This document shows positions 43,808 to 53,458 of a stretch of DNA of 64,000 bases, in pieces (within the stretch, counting starts at the first letter, position 1; every line of letters begins with the position of its first letter). The position numbers were made by a program, and so were the translations under genes. This DNA comes from Proteiniclasticum ruminis DSM 24773 (lineage in GTDB: Bacteria > Bacillota > Clostridia > Clostridiales > Clostridiaceae). The notes beneath the pieces are model-generated. The model did not search any database and was not told the DNA's origin. It saw only the letters and a list, made by a program, of their open reading frames with translations. The stretch is taken from contig NZ_JNKC01000010.1 in NCBI RefSeq assembly GCF_000701905.1, forward strand, positions 1 through 64,000, in the 5' to 3' direction.

Positions 43808-44026
43808 CTATAGGGAGGCCAGCCAAGCTTCAGCGTCTACCTTCAGGATCTGTGTGATCTTCTCTTCCTGAAATGGACTTTCATGTCCACCCCTCTGAAG
43901 TAGCACATACCGGTTGTTTTTGGTCCGATAGAGAATCTCTTCAAATCCTTTTGGATCTCCAAAGTATCCCTTGGTGACTCTTCTGATTTCTGTGGCTGTT
44001 TCAAGATTTGGTGCCTTCTTTGCCAT
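43808..44026 (-). CDS. hypothetical 72-aa protein
   Basis: A small charged soluble protein (starts A-K-K-A-P-N-L-E-T-A-T-E-I-R-R; middle F-E-E-I-L-Y-R-T-K; ends in E-A-W-L-A-S-L). AGGGAGG precedes the ATG closely. A weak hairpin AAGAACCT/AGGTTCTT lies just after the stop (43779-43800). No family recognised. Confidence 0.6.
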   Translation of the reverse strand: MAKKAPNLETATEIRRVTKGYFGDPKGFEEILYRTKNNRYVLLQRGGHESPFQEEKITQILKVDAEAWLASL

Positions 44027-44330
44027 CTAGTTCCCTCCTTCCAAACATAAAGGTCTTTTACATTATATCACCATCTGCTAAAATCTTCAAAGTTCCTCTC
44101 CCCAATGGCTTTTGGTTATTTTTTATGTGTTTTTAGGGTAAGAATCTGCTGTTTTTTCTACTGTTTGGCTCTACTTCCCATTCAGTGTAAAAACTGGCAA
44201 TCGATGAAAAATGATCCAAGGAGTTTTACAGAACTTTCATGACACGTCAAAAAGCACTTCATATTTAGACCCTATAGTCTATTAAAAAGAAAAGAACCCA
44301 TTACCCGAACTGACGCAAAGGAGGTACCAA
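44027..44330. other. 304-base gap upstream of the SDR gene
   Basis: No gene on either strand. A -10-like TATAGT lies near 44273-44278, upstream of the SDR gene, but without a convincing -35. AAAGGAGG at 44319-44326 is the SDR ribosome binding site. Confidence 0.4.
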
Positions 44331-45221
44331 ATGCCCCAAAAGAAAAATCATGAACTGAAAGGCAGTGAAATGCCGAAATCTGATGAAATCAAAGCCCAGG
44401 TCATTGAGAATGATCTTGAATCTCTCATGGACCCGCAGCCCATATATGACAACACCAGTCACTCTGGGTATAACAGACTGAAAGGAAAAGTCGCCATCAT
44501 CACCGGTGGAGACAGCGGCATTGGCAGAGCCGTTTCTGTGGCCTATGCCAAGGAAGGAGCAAAGATTGCAGTGGTGTACCGCGATTCCCATGAGGATGCA
44601 GATAAAACCAAAGAAGTGGTGGAATCCTACGGCGGAGAGTGTCTTCTTCTATCAGGAGATCTGGGAGAGCCTGCTTTTTCCAAGAAAATTGTGGAGAAAA
44701 CGCTGAAAAAATATGGCCGTATCGATATCCTCGTGAATAATGCAGCCGAACAGCATCCTAAAGAGTCCCTATTGGAAATCACCGATGATCAGATGGAGCG
44801 CACCTTCAAAACCAATATTTTCTCTGTTTTTTATCTTACAAGAGAAGTTCTGCCTCACCTCCGTGAAGGTGCAGTCATTCTTAATACCACTTCTGTCACC
44901 GCTTTTCGGGGAAATCCCACTTTGCTGGATTACTCCGCCACCAAAGGAGCCATCAGCGCCTTTACCCGTTCCCTGGCTCTCAATCTTGCGGATGAAGGCA
45001 TCCGGGTGAATCAGGTGGCTCCAGGTCCCATCTGGACACCGCTCATTCCTTCCACTTTCGGGAAAGAAAAAGTAGAGAAATTTGGCCAGGATGTCCCCAT
45101 GGGAAGACCCGGCCAGCCAGTGGAGCTTGCTGAAGCTTATGTATTCCTTGCCTCTGACGGAGCTACCTATATCACAGGACAGACCCTCCACATCAATGGT
45201 GGAGATATTGTGAACTGCTGA
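44331..45221 (+). CDS. short-chain dehydrogenase/reductase (general-stress, glucose/ribitol dehydrogenase type)
   Basis: 296 residues. A ~45-residue N-terminal extension with P-Q-P-I-Y-D precedes the Rossmann fold G-G-D-S-G-I-G-R-A, then N-N-A-A-E-Q, S-V-T-A with the catalytic Ser, Y-S-A-T-K-G with Tyr and Lys, and A-P-G-P-I-W-T-P. The extended N terminus and these motifs match the YhdF/YdaD/GS39-like subfamily seen in stress and spore regulons. One of few plus-strand genes in this part. The substrate cannot be told. Confidence 0.92.
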   Translation: MPQKKNHELKGSEMPKSDEIKAQVIENDLESLMDPQPIYDNTSHSGYNRLKGKVAIITGGDSGIGRAVSVAYAKEGAKIAVVYRDSHEDADKTKEVVESYGGECLLLSGDLGEPAFSKKIVEKTLKKYGRIDILVNNAAEQHPKESLLEITDDQMERTFKTNIFSVFYLTREVLPHLREGAVILNTTSVTAFRGNPTLLDYSATKGAISAFTRSLALNLADEGIRVNQVAPGPIWTPLIPSTFGKEKVEKFGQDVPMGRPGQPVELAEAYVFLASDGATYITGQTLHINGGDIVNC

Positions 45222-45231
45222 TATTTCATAG

Positions 45232-45276
45232 AAAGAGAGTCCGGTAAACTGTATACCGGACTCTCTTTCTCTTTTT
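45232..45276 (+). terminator. strong terminator of the SDR gene, probably bidirectional
   Basis: A perfect 15-base stem (45232-45246 with 45254-45268) with a seven-base loop, followed by CTCTTTTT on the plus strand. The mirrored A-rich side could also stop the convergent DUF192 transcript. Confidence 0.92.
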
Positions 45277-45293
45277 ACTTGCAAGCTTAGTCT

Positions 45294-45644
45294 CTAGTCT
45301 TCCACGCTCAGGCAGTCTCCAGTGCTGACACGGTCTTTCAGCACTCCACTCTTTGTTTCAATGACAGATCTTGAGTCTTTCACAACTTTACTGATTCTCC
45401 AGGGCTTCATATCAAAAATGGTATGCACTACGCATAGATCCTCATCCAGAAAAAGCACATCGATGTTCATTTTCATAAAGAAGCAGTGAATGCTATTGCA
45501 TGGAGTAATTCTGAGTCCTTCATGATTTGGCATAGATGTCTTTCCCATGAGTCCCTTGAACCGGCCATAAAAACCTTGTGCTTCCTTCAGGTTTTCAAGA
45601 AGCACCTCTCCATTTTCATTTTTTAGAACCACCGTCATTTTCAC
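45294..45644 (-). CDS. DUF192 family protein
   Basis: 116 residues with the DUF192 hallmarks G-F-Y-G-R-F-K-G-L-M-G-K, I-T-P-C-N-S-I-H-C-F-F-M-K-M and D-V-L-F-L-D. The family's biochemical role is undefined; members often lie beside Tad pilus genes, as here. The frame overlaps the vWA gene by 29 bases, with starts at 45644 or two codons later, so it is the last gene of the Tad operon. Confidence 0.88.
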   Translation of the reverse strand: MKMTVVLKNENGEVLLENLKEAQGFYGRFKGLMGKTSMPNHEGLRITPCNSIHCFFMKMNIDVLFLDEDLCVVHTIFDMKPWRISKVVKDSRSVIETKSGVLKDRVSTGDCLSVED

Positions 45645-48156
45645 TCTCCTTTAAAAGATTCTTGGCTTTTGTCTTACTCCTTCCTTCTTCTTCCTCATAC
45701 CAGAAAATGTAGTCCGCTGTTTCAAAGACATTCCCATCATAAAGCATCCTTTTGGTGAGAATGGTCCCATCGAAATTGAGTACTCCAGGCTGGGTCACCT
45801 GGATGCGAAGCCTGGGAGACTCCTCTTTTCCAAAAAGCGCCTTGTATCCTTCGATGAACTTTTTCGATGGATCCTCTGCTTTTTTCAAGAGTAGCATCTT
45901 ATAGTCCGATCCCTTGGCAGGCAAGTAGAAATCTCCCTCCTCCTCTTTGACGAAGCTAATGATGACCTCTTTTTTCTTTTTGTCAGTGAGATGAAGGGCT
46001 CCTTCTTCCTCTAAAGACATCCGGTCCTTTTTATAATGAAGACTTCCACTGACAAGATGCTTCGGCATCACAAGCACCTTATAAAAAACCCTGCCCAGAA
46101 GATAGAATAGAAGCAGCCCAATAAAAAGAAAGAGAAGAAGGCCCAGAAGAACCGACCTGTAGGGTGATACATTCTGAAGAAGCCCTCCAAGAAAGCTCAC
46201 CACATTGACTTCAACAATGATTGGGTTTCCTGATATCGTCCTGCCCTCTCTTAATCCCGACACGGCTATTGAAAGAGGAACAGACTCCTCCTTCCTGCTT
46301 TCATGGGGTTGATACCGCAGGAATATCCTTTTTTTCTCCTGAGCGTCAATCTCATGAACTGGATTCAAGATTTCCCCCTTCTCATCCTCCAGAGTGAAGG
46401 TTAGGGTTTCCGGGAAAATGCTGGCATTTTTTACAATAATTTCCAGAAGAGCGGACTCTCCGGATTTCACAGAGACCTGAGAGGAAGCTGATGACACCGA
46501 AATCTCCTTTAGTATGCCTATGTTCACCTCACCCAGCTCTTTTTCCTGCACAAAGGGTTCCCCTTTGTAGCTTCCACGGAATCCAATTTGAAGATGCGCT
46601 TTTCCCTCTTTTTCAAAGGACACCCGGGTGCTGTAAAGGCCATCACCAGCGCGAAGATCCCCGGAAGCCTCCTCCCCATCATCGTTGAATACATAAAGAA
46701 CTTCCTCGCCATCTTCATAGGTGAGATGAAGCGCATACTCTTCCAGAAGAAGATCTCTTCCTGGTATAAGATTTACACCACCGGAGGAGAGACTGCTTCT
46801 GATGATCCTTGAGGAATCCAAAATCTCTAGAGCGCTGGTTTCAAAATAGTCTGATGTGATCACTGGAACATTTTTCACAGAAAAGGCACTTCCTGCAGTG
46901 GCTATGGTTTTACCGTCTTCCTTTAAAAGAACCTCCACCTCATAGAATCCATGGTCTTTGGTGTCCTCAAAAGTTCCCACATAGACATCATTCTCTAAAG
47001 TCAGTCCGATGGGCGTTCGGCTCTTCACACCATTTTTTGTGATGACAGCTTCCAAGGATGCTGTTTCTGGGATGGGCGTACTGGAATACACACTGAGCCT
47101 CAGCGGTTCATTCATGGGATGCACGGCATTCATCACAGGTTCCTCCATCCAAAGCTTGAAGAAAAAGTCTGTGCTGCCGAAGGCCTTCATGGCTGGAGCT
47201 GCAGTTTCTCCTGGCGCTGGGGTCAGCTTGACACTCCAGGTGCCCACCTGCTCCTCCTCTTTCTGATTGAGGGTCAGTAAGGTGTACCCTCTCTCTTTAT
47301 ATAAAGCAACGCCCTCTGTGATGCCCACTCCTCCAGGCCCTGTGACGTCCACCTGATAATTGTCTGTATTCTGCGTAAGAAGCAGCGTGGTCTGGCTGAT
47401 GTAGGGATCCATCTCAAAAGAAATGGTCTTCTCTTCTGATAGGACAAACTCTTCTTCCAGAAGAGGACTTCTGTTTTTTAGACTTTCCACAATGCCAAAA
47501 AAGACCTCTGCCAATGTGCCAGGGTCCTCTGTGATGGTGGCTGCACCCAGGGTTTCCAGAGACATTCTTTCCAGGATTGCAGGATCAATATCTCCAAACC
47601 CAACGGTATAGATGGGAATCTTTTCTTCTGCTGCCCTTCCTGTGAGACTCCATAAGCCGTTCATGTAGTTATCCATGTAACCAGGCTCTTCACGCCTTGC
47701 AGGGTCAGGGTCCGGAATTCCGTCTGTGACAAAAAGAATGACTTTCCGGGCTTCATTCTCCACCTCTTCCAGCTGGGTGAGGGCAGATTCCATGGCTTTC
47801 ACATAATCCGTGTCCCCTGCAGGAAGAAGGTTTCCAGTGAGGGCGTTCTTCATGAGATTCTTATTCGCCGTGCTTTCCACCTTCTGGAAAGGAACCGCAG
47901 TTCTCACATTCTCATCGAAGGTGATGACTCCGATGGCGTCCTCTGGACTTAAGAGATCAATGAACATTTTGGCCGCGGTTTCCCGTAGTCCTTCTGGGTC
48001 TGTCTGCCCCATGCTGCCTGATACATCCACAACGAGACTCACCGCAAGGTTTTCAAGCCTTACTCTTTCCTCCGCCTGGACTTTTACCAGGGGAAAATAC
48101 GCAGCAAAAAGACAGATCGCTAAAAATAGTGACCATGACTTTTTGTTTTTTCTCAT
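45616..48156 (-). CDS. large vWA-domain membrane protein at the end of the Tad locus
   Basis: 846 residues. A signal peptide is followed by a von Willebrand A domain (about 40-230) with an intact MIDAS: D-V-S-G-S-M-G near 44-50, a Thr in the second loop, and V-T-D-G-I-P-D. Several beta-sandwich-like regions follow, then one transmembrane helix (about 690-715) and a ~130-residue cytosolic tail. It starts after GAGGTAGGTAGT, five bases from tadC. A metal-dependent adhesive vWA domain anchored beside the Tad machine may act at the pilus base or tip; this is inferred from position. AAA chaperone partners are not nearby. Confidence 0.85.
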   Translation of the reverse strand: MRKNKKSWSLFLAICLFAAYFPLVKVQAEERVRLENLAVSLVVDVSGSMGQTDPEGLRETAAKMFIDLLSPEDAIGVITFDENVRTAVPFQKVESTANKNLMKNALTGNLLPAGDTDYVKAMESALTQLEEVENEARKVILFVTDGIPDPDPARREEPGYMDNYMNGLWSLTGRAAEEKIPIYTVGFGDIDPAILERMSLETLGAATITEDPGTLAEVFFGIVESLKNRSPLLEEEFVLSEEKTISFEMDPYISQTTLLLTQNTDNYQVDVTGPGGVGITEGVALYKERGYTLLTLNQKEEEQVGTWSVKLTPAPGETAAPAMKAFGSTDFFFKLWMEEPVMNAVHPMNEPLRLSVYSSTPIPETASLEAVITKNGVKSRTPIGLTLENDVYVGTFEDTKDHGFYEVEVLLKEDGKTIATAGSAFSVKNVPVITSDYFETSALEILDSSRIIRSSLSSGGVNLIPGRDLLLEEYALHLTYEDGEEVLYVFNDDGEEASGDLRAGDGLYSTRVSFEKEGKAHLQIGFRGSYKGEPFVQEKELGEVNIGILKEISVSSASSQVSVKSGESALLEIIVKNASIFPETLTFTLEDEKGEILNPVHEIDAQEKKRIFLRYQPHESRKEESVPLSIAVSGLREGRTISGNPIIVEVNVVSFLGGLLQNVSPYRSVLLGLLLFLFIGLLLFYLLGRVFYKVLVMPKHLVSGSLHYKKDRMSLEEEGALHLTDKKKKEVIISFVKEEEGDFYLPAKGSDYKMLLLKKAEDPSKKFIEGYKALFGKEESPRLRIQVTQPGVLNFDGTILTKRMLYDGNVFETADYIFWYEEEEGRSKTKAKNLLKESENDGGSKK

Positions 48157-48161
48157 ACTAC

Positions 48162-49085
48162 CTACCTCAATATATCTGTTCCGCTCAGTGCTTCCAGTAC
48201 GTTCAGAAGTGCCGGTCCTAAAATGATGATGAATATGGCGGGAAGGAAGAAAAAGACCAATGGAAAAATCATCTTCACAGGGAGCTTCGCCACAGCCTGC
48301 TCAATCCGCTGTCTTCTTCTTGTTCTCGCGGACATGGACTGGACTCGGAGCATATTGGCGATGTTTGATCCCAGCTGGTCCGCCTGGATCACTGCTGTGA
48401 CAAAGGTGTTTAGATCATCCACGCCTGTCCTTTTCGAAAGGGATCTTAGGGCCTCTGATCGGTTTCTGCCCTTGGAGATGTCATCCAGCACCGCTCGGAT
48501 TTCTTCTGCCAAAGCTCCCTTCATTTTTTCGGCGGAGCGCTTCATGGCCATATCAAAGCCTAGACCAGCTTCCACAGAAACGTAGAGAAGATCCAGAAAA
48601 CTAGGGAGAGACACTTGAATCTCTTCCTGCCTTTTTCTGGCGATGCTCCGGTACTGCACATAGGGGAGCATCCATCCCAGAAATGCCATCACCGCTGTGA
48701 AAAGAAGTGCTGGTAGGTTTGTAAGAAGACTCACCACATACATGAGTCCACCAAAGATCACCGCACTGACCAACTGAAGAAGTAGAAGTTTATTGGTATT
48801 CATAACCTTCTGCTTTCCTGCCTGGATGATCAGCGTCTCATACTTGTCTTTGATGCCAGAAGGGGTCATTCTTCCCACGGCCTTGGCCATGCGGTCCACC
48901 AGAGGGGCTATGACACGGTCAATGAAGGGCGTCTTCAGTTCATCTTCCTCATAATCCACACCAATGGCTTTAATGGACTGAAGTCTTTCAGAAACCATGA
49001 CTCTCTTTCCAAAGAAGACCTGATAGAGCACTACCGTGATGAGTGTTACAGTGACCAGGGTGAGTAGATAGAGCAGCGGTTCCAT
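48162..49085 (-). CDS. tadC: Tad inner-membrane platform protein TadC
   Basis: 307 residues of the GspF/T2SSF type: a helix at the N terminus, two helices near 95-135, a soluble T2SSF domain (L-D-L-L-Y-V-S-V-E-A-G-L-G-F-D-M-A), and a C-terminal hydrophobic hairpin. With TadB it forms the membrane base on which the TadA ATPase acts. AGGAGG precedes the ATG; tadB ends 12 bases upstream. Confidence 0.92.
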   Translation of the reverse strand: MEPLLYLLTLVTVTLITVVLYQVFFGKRVMVSERLQSIKAIGVDYEEDELKTPFIDRVIAPLVDRMAKAVGRMTPSGIKDKYETLIIQAGKQKVMNTNKLLLLQLVSAVIFGGLMYVVSLLTNLPALLFTAVMAFLGWMLPYVQYRSIARKRQEEIQVSLPSFLDLLYVSVEAGLGFDMAMKRSAEKMKGALAEEIRAVLDDISKGRNRSEALRSLSKRTGVDDLNTFVTAVIQADQLGSNIANMLRVQSMSARTRRRQRIEQAVAKLPVKMIFPLVFFFLPAIFIIILGPALLNVLEALSGTDILR

Positions 49086-49097
49086 ACAGTCTCCTCC

Positions 49098-50063
49098 TTA
49101 CATTTTCACTTTGATGATTTTCATAAGAATCAGCACACCAACAGTCTGCATGATAAGCACCACACCTATGAGGATATTTCCAATAAACGTATTAAAGAGT
49201 GGAAGGATGAAATTAGGGTTCACAAAATTCAAAATTAAAACAAGCACAAATGGAATTCCACCGACCACAACCGCCGACATCTTACTCTGAGCGGTGATGG
49301 TTTTGATGTCTCCACGGAGTTTTATGCGGTCACGAATAGTATTGGCTAAGACATCCAGAATTTCCGAAAGGTTTCCTCCCACCTGCCTCTGAATGAGGAT
49401 GGCGGTGACGAAGATGTCGATGTCCTCGTCCTCGGTTCTCTTGGAGAAATCCGAAAGAGCCTCATCAATAGGTTTTCCAAGGGAGTTGTCTCGGACGATC
49501 TTATTGAACTCATAAGCGATGGGGTCTTCCATCTCTTTTCCTGCCACCAGCATGGACTGGGTGAAGCTAAGTCCTGCACGAAGGCCATTGGATAAAATCG
49601 ATAAAGCCTCGGGCAGCTGGTTGTTCAGCTTTTTCCCTCTACTCACCTTGGCCATTCTTACATAAAGCCCTGGAATCATGTAGAGAATCACCATAATAAT
49701 AATCCCCATAAAGATTGGCACCTTGGTTATAAAAAGGAGAACTCCAACAGATCCACTGAGAAGCACCGAGATACCAAAAAGTTCTTCTGGCTTCAAAGGC
49801 AAATGGGCTTTGGTCAGAGTATCCTTATTCTTTTGATAAATCCTTCCGATGAACCCGATTCTCGAAAGCTTTGACAAGAAAAGTTCGTTTCTTGGGATAT
49901 TTTGATTCTCCCCTCGCTCCTCTGCGTAATTTTCCACATCAGAAGTTCTGATCTTCTCCATCCGGTGCTGAATCTGTGCAGACTTTCCAAAAAAGAGCAG
50001 ATACAGTCCCACAAGAAGAAGAAGGACACTAAAAAATACTCCTGCATATATTGCATAAATCAT
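49098..50063 (-). CDS. tadB: Tad inner-membrane platform protein TadB
   Basis: 321 residues with the same GspF architecture as TadC: an N-terminal helix, two middle helices, a soluble domain (L-P-E-A-L-S-I-L-S-N-G-L-R-A-G-L-S), Q-R-Q-V-G-G-N-L, and two C-terminal helices. AGGAGG of its binding site overlaps the last codons of tadA. Confidence 0.93.
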   Translation of the reverse strand: MIYAIYAGVFFSVLLLLVGLYLLFFGKSAQIQHRMEKIRTSDVENYAEERGENQNIPRNELFLSKLSRIGFIGRIYQKNKDTLTKAHLPLKPEELFGISVLLSGSVGVLLFITKVPIFMGIIIMVILYMIPGLYVRMAKVSRGKKLNNQLPEALSILSNGLRAGLSFTQSMLVAGKEMEDPIAYEFNKIVRDNSLGKPIDEALSDFSKRTEDEDIDIFVTAILIQRQVGGNLSEILDVLANTIRDRIKLRGDIKTITAQSKMSAVVVGGIPFVLVLILNFVNPNFILPLFNTFIGNILIGVVLIMQTVGVLILMKIIKVKM

Positions 50064-50068
50064 CCTAA

Positions 50069-51445
50069 CTACCTCCTCATCTGAGAGGAATCTGGTGGCA
50101 CCTCATATTTTTTGAAAATGGCCGACGGCACATTTTCCCCATAGGTTTTCAGTTTATCAATGAACTTCGGTACAATGCCCGTAGCCACATGTTTTCCCAT
50201 GACTTTTCCTGTTTCATCAAAGCCTTCCTGACGGAAGACGAAGATATCTTGTAGGGTGATGGTATCATTTTCCATACCCACCACTTCGGATACTTTTGTG
50301 ATCTTTCTGGATCCATCATTAAATCTGGACACCTGCACAATGAGATCCAATGCCGATGCAATCTGCTCACGGATGGCTTTGGAGGGAAGCTCCATACCGG
50401 CCATCATGACCATGGTTTCCAATCTAGACAGAGTATCTCTTGGGGTATTGGCATGGATGGTTGTGAGAGAGCCGTCATGACCTGTATTCATAGCCTGAAG
50501 CATATCCAATGCTTCTGCCGAGCGGACCTCACCTACAACGATTCGATCCGGTCTCATACGAAGGGTGTTGACCACGAGATCTCTGATGGTAACTCTTCCT
50601 TTTCCTTCAATGTTTGCCGGTCGGCTTTCCAAGGTCAGCACATGTTCCTGCTGGAGCTGAAGCTCCGCCGCATCCTCCACAGTGATGATACGTTCATCAT
50701 GAGGGATAAAGCTTGAGATGACATTCAGGAGCGTTGTTTTACCACTACCGGTACCACCAGAAACAATGACATTGCATCTCCCGCGGACACTGGCCCGTAA
50801 AAACTTTGCCATATCCATGTTGAGGGTTCCAAAGGTGATGAGGTCTTCTAATGTAAAGGGATCTGTGGAGAACTTTCGGATGGTGATGGTGGGACCTTTT
50901 ATAGATAGTGGTGGAATGATGATATTCACACGGGATCCATCTGGGAGCCTCGCATCCACCATGGGACTGCTTTCATCCACACGTCTGCCTAAGGGTGCAA
51001 TAATCTTATCGATGGTATGGAGCACATGCTGATCGTTTCTGAAGGTCACAGTGGTAGGTTCAATCTTACCGAAACGTTCAATATAAACATGGTTGGGACC
51101 ATTGACCATAACTTCTGTTACAGAAGGGTCATGGAGATAAGAGGTTACCGGGCCATATCCGAAAACTTCATCCATGACATACTTAGTGATTTTCTGTTTG
51201 TCACTGATGAGCCAGTGCTTTCTGTGACGATTGGAAAGGTCATTGATGGAGGCACCAATCTGCTCTTTGATAATCCTTTCCTGCTCTTCCAGTTTGCTTT
51301 CGGGATTCATCACCACATCATCAATAACCGCTTCCAGCACCAGCGTTGCAAACTCTTCAATCTCTTTTTTCTTCTTCTCACTTTGTTCTTCCTGCTGATC
51401 CTTTTTCACATCTTGATTGTTTGGTCCAAAACTGTTCAGCATCAT
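50069..51445 (-). CDS. tadA: Tad secretion ATPase TadA/CpaF
   Basis: 458 residues of the type II/IV secretion ATPase family. An N-terminal helical domain precedes Walker A G-G-T-G-S-G-K-T, the E-D-A-A-E-L-Q-L Asp box, the Walker B-like R-I-V-V-G-E-V-R, and the His box [12 protein letters not shown]. It powers pilin assembly. Two adjacent ATGs follow GAGGTGACGAGTA. Confidence 0.96.
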   Translation of the reverse strand: MMLNSFGPNNQDVKKDQQEEQSEKKKKEIEEFATLVLEAVIDDVVMNPESKLEEQERIIKEQIGASINDLSNRHRKHWLISDKQKITKYVMDEVFGYGPVTSYLHDPSVTEVMVNGPNHVYIERFGKIEPTTVTFRNDQHVLHTIDKIIAPLGRRVDESSPMVDARLPDGSRVNIIIPPLSIKGPTITIRKFSTDPFTLEDLITFGTLNMDMAKFLRASVRGRCNVIVSGGTGSGKTTLLNVISSFIPHDERIITVEDAAELQLQQEHVLTLESRPANIEGKGRVTIRDLVVNTLRMRPDRIVVGEVRSAEALDMLQAMNTGHDGSLTTIHANTPRDTLSRLETMVMMAGMELPSKAIREQIASALDLIVQVSRFNDGSRKITKVSEVVGMENDTITLQDIFVFRQEGFDETGKVMGKHVATGIVPKFIDKLKTYGENVPSAIFKKYEVPPDSSQMRR

Positions 51446-51479
51446 TACTCGTCACCTCTTTCTTCTTCTGACTTTGCTG

Positions 51480-52643
51480 TTAGGACTCTTTTCCATCTCC
51501 AATGGTCTTCACCATCTTATTGATGGATCTTGTGATGGAACCTCTGGGGTGCTTCGTTACATAAGGAATCCCCTGATTCAGTGTGGAAGTTGCCTTCTTA
51601 TAGTCTGCAGGCACCACATACTGAATTTCATAGCCCAGTGTTTTTTCGATATCCTTGGGCCTGATTTCACTTCTTCTGCTCTGCTTGTTGAGAAGTACAG
51701 AGATTTTTGATTTCGGAAAATTGAAATCTACAAAAGTGGCAATGGCTCCTTTGACGTTTCTCACCGTTGCCACTTCGGGGGTCGTCAGAAGAAATACTTT
51801 CTCTGCAAACACAAAGGCTGGATTCACCGGGTCATAGAATCTGGAAGGCATATCCACAATGACATAATCATATGCCAGCTGAAGGTTCTTTAAAATCAGC
51901 TGAATATGCTCCGCATTGATGAACTCATTCATTCTGGGCTCAATATTTGCTGCCAGCACCTTAACTCCGGACTCATGACTGGTCATATAGGTGTTCAGGT
52001 ATTCTAGATCCAGGTTCCGTATGTCATCCACCACATCTGAAATGGTATATCTAGGCGTAAGATTTAAGGCCAATGCAATGCTTCCGAAGTCCAGATCAAA
52101 ATCTACTAAGGCAACTTTCTTCCCTGTATTCTTCGCAAGGGAAACCGCAAGGTTCGTGGAAAGAAAAGTCTTTCCCACACCCCCTTTGGTGCTGAAGATG
52201 GTGAAAATCTGCCCATATCCTGTTGATTTTCTCTGCTTGGATGGTGTCACTTTCTGAAACTCCATTCTCTTTCTGGTGAGCTTATTGGCCTGATAGATGG
52301 AGTCCACCAGCTTATTGGGTTTAATGGGAACCAAGACCACATCCTTTGCTCCAGAGAACAGTGCACGGTGCATGATGTCCTCATGGACTTCTGATTCAAT
52401 AATAATCACCGCTTTGTCCATATATTCTGTGGTGACACGTTCGCAGAAGTCATATCCGTCTCCATTGTAGTTGGAAGAAACCAGAACCACATCCACATTC
52501 TCCACATCGATAATGGCCAGAGCATCTTCCATGGTATCTGCATCTCTTGCAATGGAGATGTAATCCACATTGGTAAGAATATTTTCTATGTCAAATTTCT
52601 CTTCCAGATTGGTACTTAAAATGAGTACTTTTATGGTATCCAT
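51480..52643 (-). CDS. tadZ: TadZ/CpaE, ParA-like localisation protein
   Basis: 387 residues: an N-terminal receiver-like domain (1-125, with D-V-V-L-V-S at the expected phospho-acceptor strand) and a MinD/ParA domain with T-K-G-G-V-G-K-T, V-D-F-D-L-D-F-G and V-D-M-P. It positions the Tad apparatus at the membrane. It begins immediately after the cpaB stop codon (TAGATG). Confidence 0.92.
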   Translation of the reverse strand: MDTIKVLILSTNLEEKFDIENILTNVDYISIARDADTMEDALAIIDVENVDVVLVSSNYNGDGYDFCERVTTEYMDKAVIIIESEVHEDIMHRALFSGAKDVVLVPIKPNKLVDSIYQANKLTRKRMEFQKVTPSKQRKSTGYGQIFTIFSTKGGVGKTFLSTNLAVSLAKNTGKKVALVDFDLDFGSIALALNLTPRYTISDVVDDIRNLDLEYLNTYMTSHESGVKVLAANIEPRMNEFINAEHIQLILKNLQLAYDYVIVDMPSRFYDPVNPAFVFAEKVFLLTTPEVATVRNVKGAIATFVDFNFPKSKISVLLNKQSRRSEIRPKDIEKTLGYEIQYVVPADYKKATSTLNQGIPYVTKHPRGSITRSINKMVKTIGDGKES

Positions 52644-53369
52644 CTACCTCGACCTCCATTCTGCAAAGTTATCCATGCCAAACTGAGTCAGGTTCACCGT
52701 CTCACCGTCCAGAGGATTTCTAAGGGTCATGTTGAGGGACCCGAACTGGCTGGCAAAAACCAGCACTTCTGCCTGCTCCGGGGTAACCAGGAGCGTCAGG
52801 CTGCTAGTGAGCCCGCCATTGGCTGCTAAGGCTTCAGGACTGTTTTGTGGATTGATGCCTTTCTTGATAATTTCAATATTCTGGAACTGTGTGATGGTAA
52901 GGGGTGTCGGGTTTATGCCTGGTTCTGTATACGTGGCAAGGATGTCTACTTTATCTCCTACAGTGATATATCCTGCTACTCCAGACACTTCTCCAATGGC
53001 CAGCGTCAATGCTCTCATGTTTTCAGGAATTAAATAGGCAAGCTCTGTACCTTCTTGATCGAAGGCGATTCTGCTTTTCAGCACCTGCTCCCCTGTGATG
53101 ATTTCTGATTTTGTGATAAAGCCCACAATCTCCGCTGCTTCTTTTACAGCATCGGGATGCAGCGCATCTTCAGGAATGTTCGTCACCTGAAGCATCTCCT
53201 CTGTGATTCTAGTGTTTTCCGGAATGGTATTGATAGCTGTAACGACAGCTGCTGTTTTGATCTCCGGTGGTGGAGGCTCTTCAATACCAGAGATGTAGTT
53301 ATAAAGCAGCGCCACCGTGATAAGTGCTAAAAGCACTGCAATGACCAGGACACGTTTTTTCAGTTTCAC
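52644..53369 (-). CDS. cpaB: Flp pilus assembly protein CpaB/RcpC
   Basis: About 241 residues. One N-terminal helix (V-L-V-I-A-V-L-L-A-L-I-T-V) is followed by an SAF domain (A-I-N-T-I-P-E-N-T-R-I-T) and a C-terminal domain with V-G-D-K-V-D-I-L-A-T-Y. GTG 53369, five bases after GAGGGGAG, is preferred to the ATG seven codons earlier, which has no binding site. In a Gram-positive host it must act without an outer-membrane secretin. Confidence 0.9.
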   Translation of the reverse strand: MKLKKRVLVIAVLLALITVALLYNYISGIEEPPPPEIKTAAVVTAINTIPENTRITEEMLQVTNIPEDALHPDAVKEAAEIVGFITKSEIITGEQVLKSRIAFDQEGTELAYLIPENMRALTLAIGEVSGVAGYITVGDKVDILATYTEPGINPTPLTITQFQNIEIIKKGINPQNSPEALAANGGLTSSLTLLVTPEQAEVLVFASQFGSLNMTLRNPLDGETVNLTQFGMDNFAEWRSR

Positions 53370-53458
53370 AGTTTCTCCCCTCTCTTTCATCCACTAAAAC
53401 ATAAAAAGGGTCCATCCGCGCTACGAGGAACACCCCTCCAGGCAGATGAACCACAAGC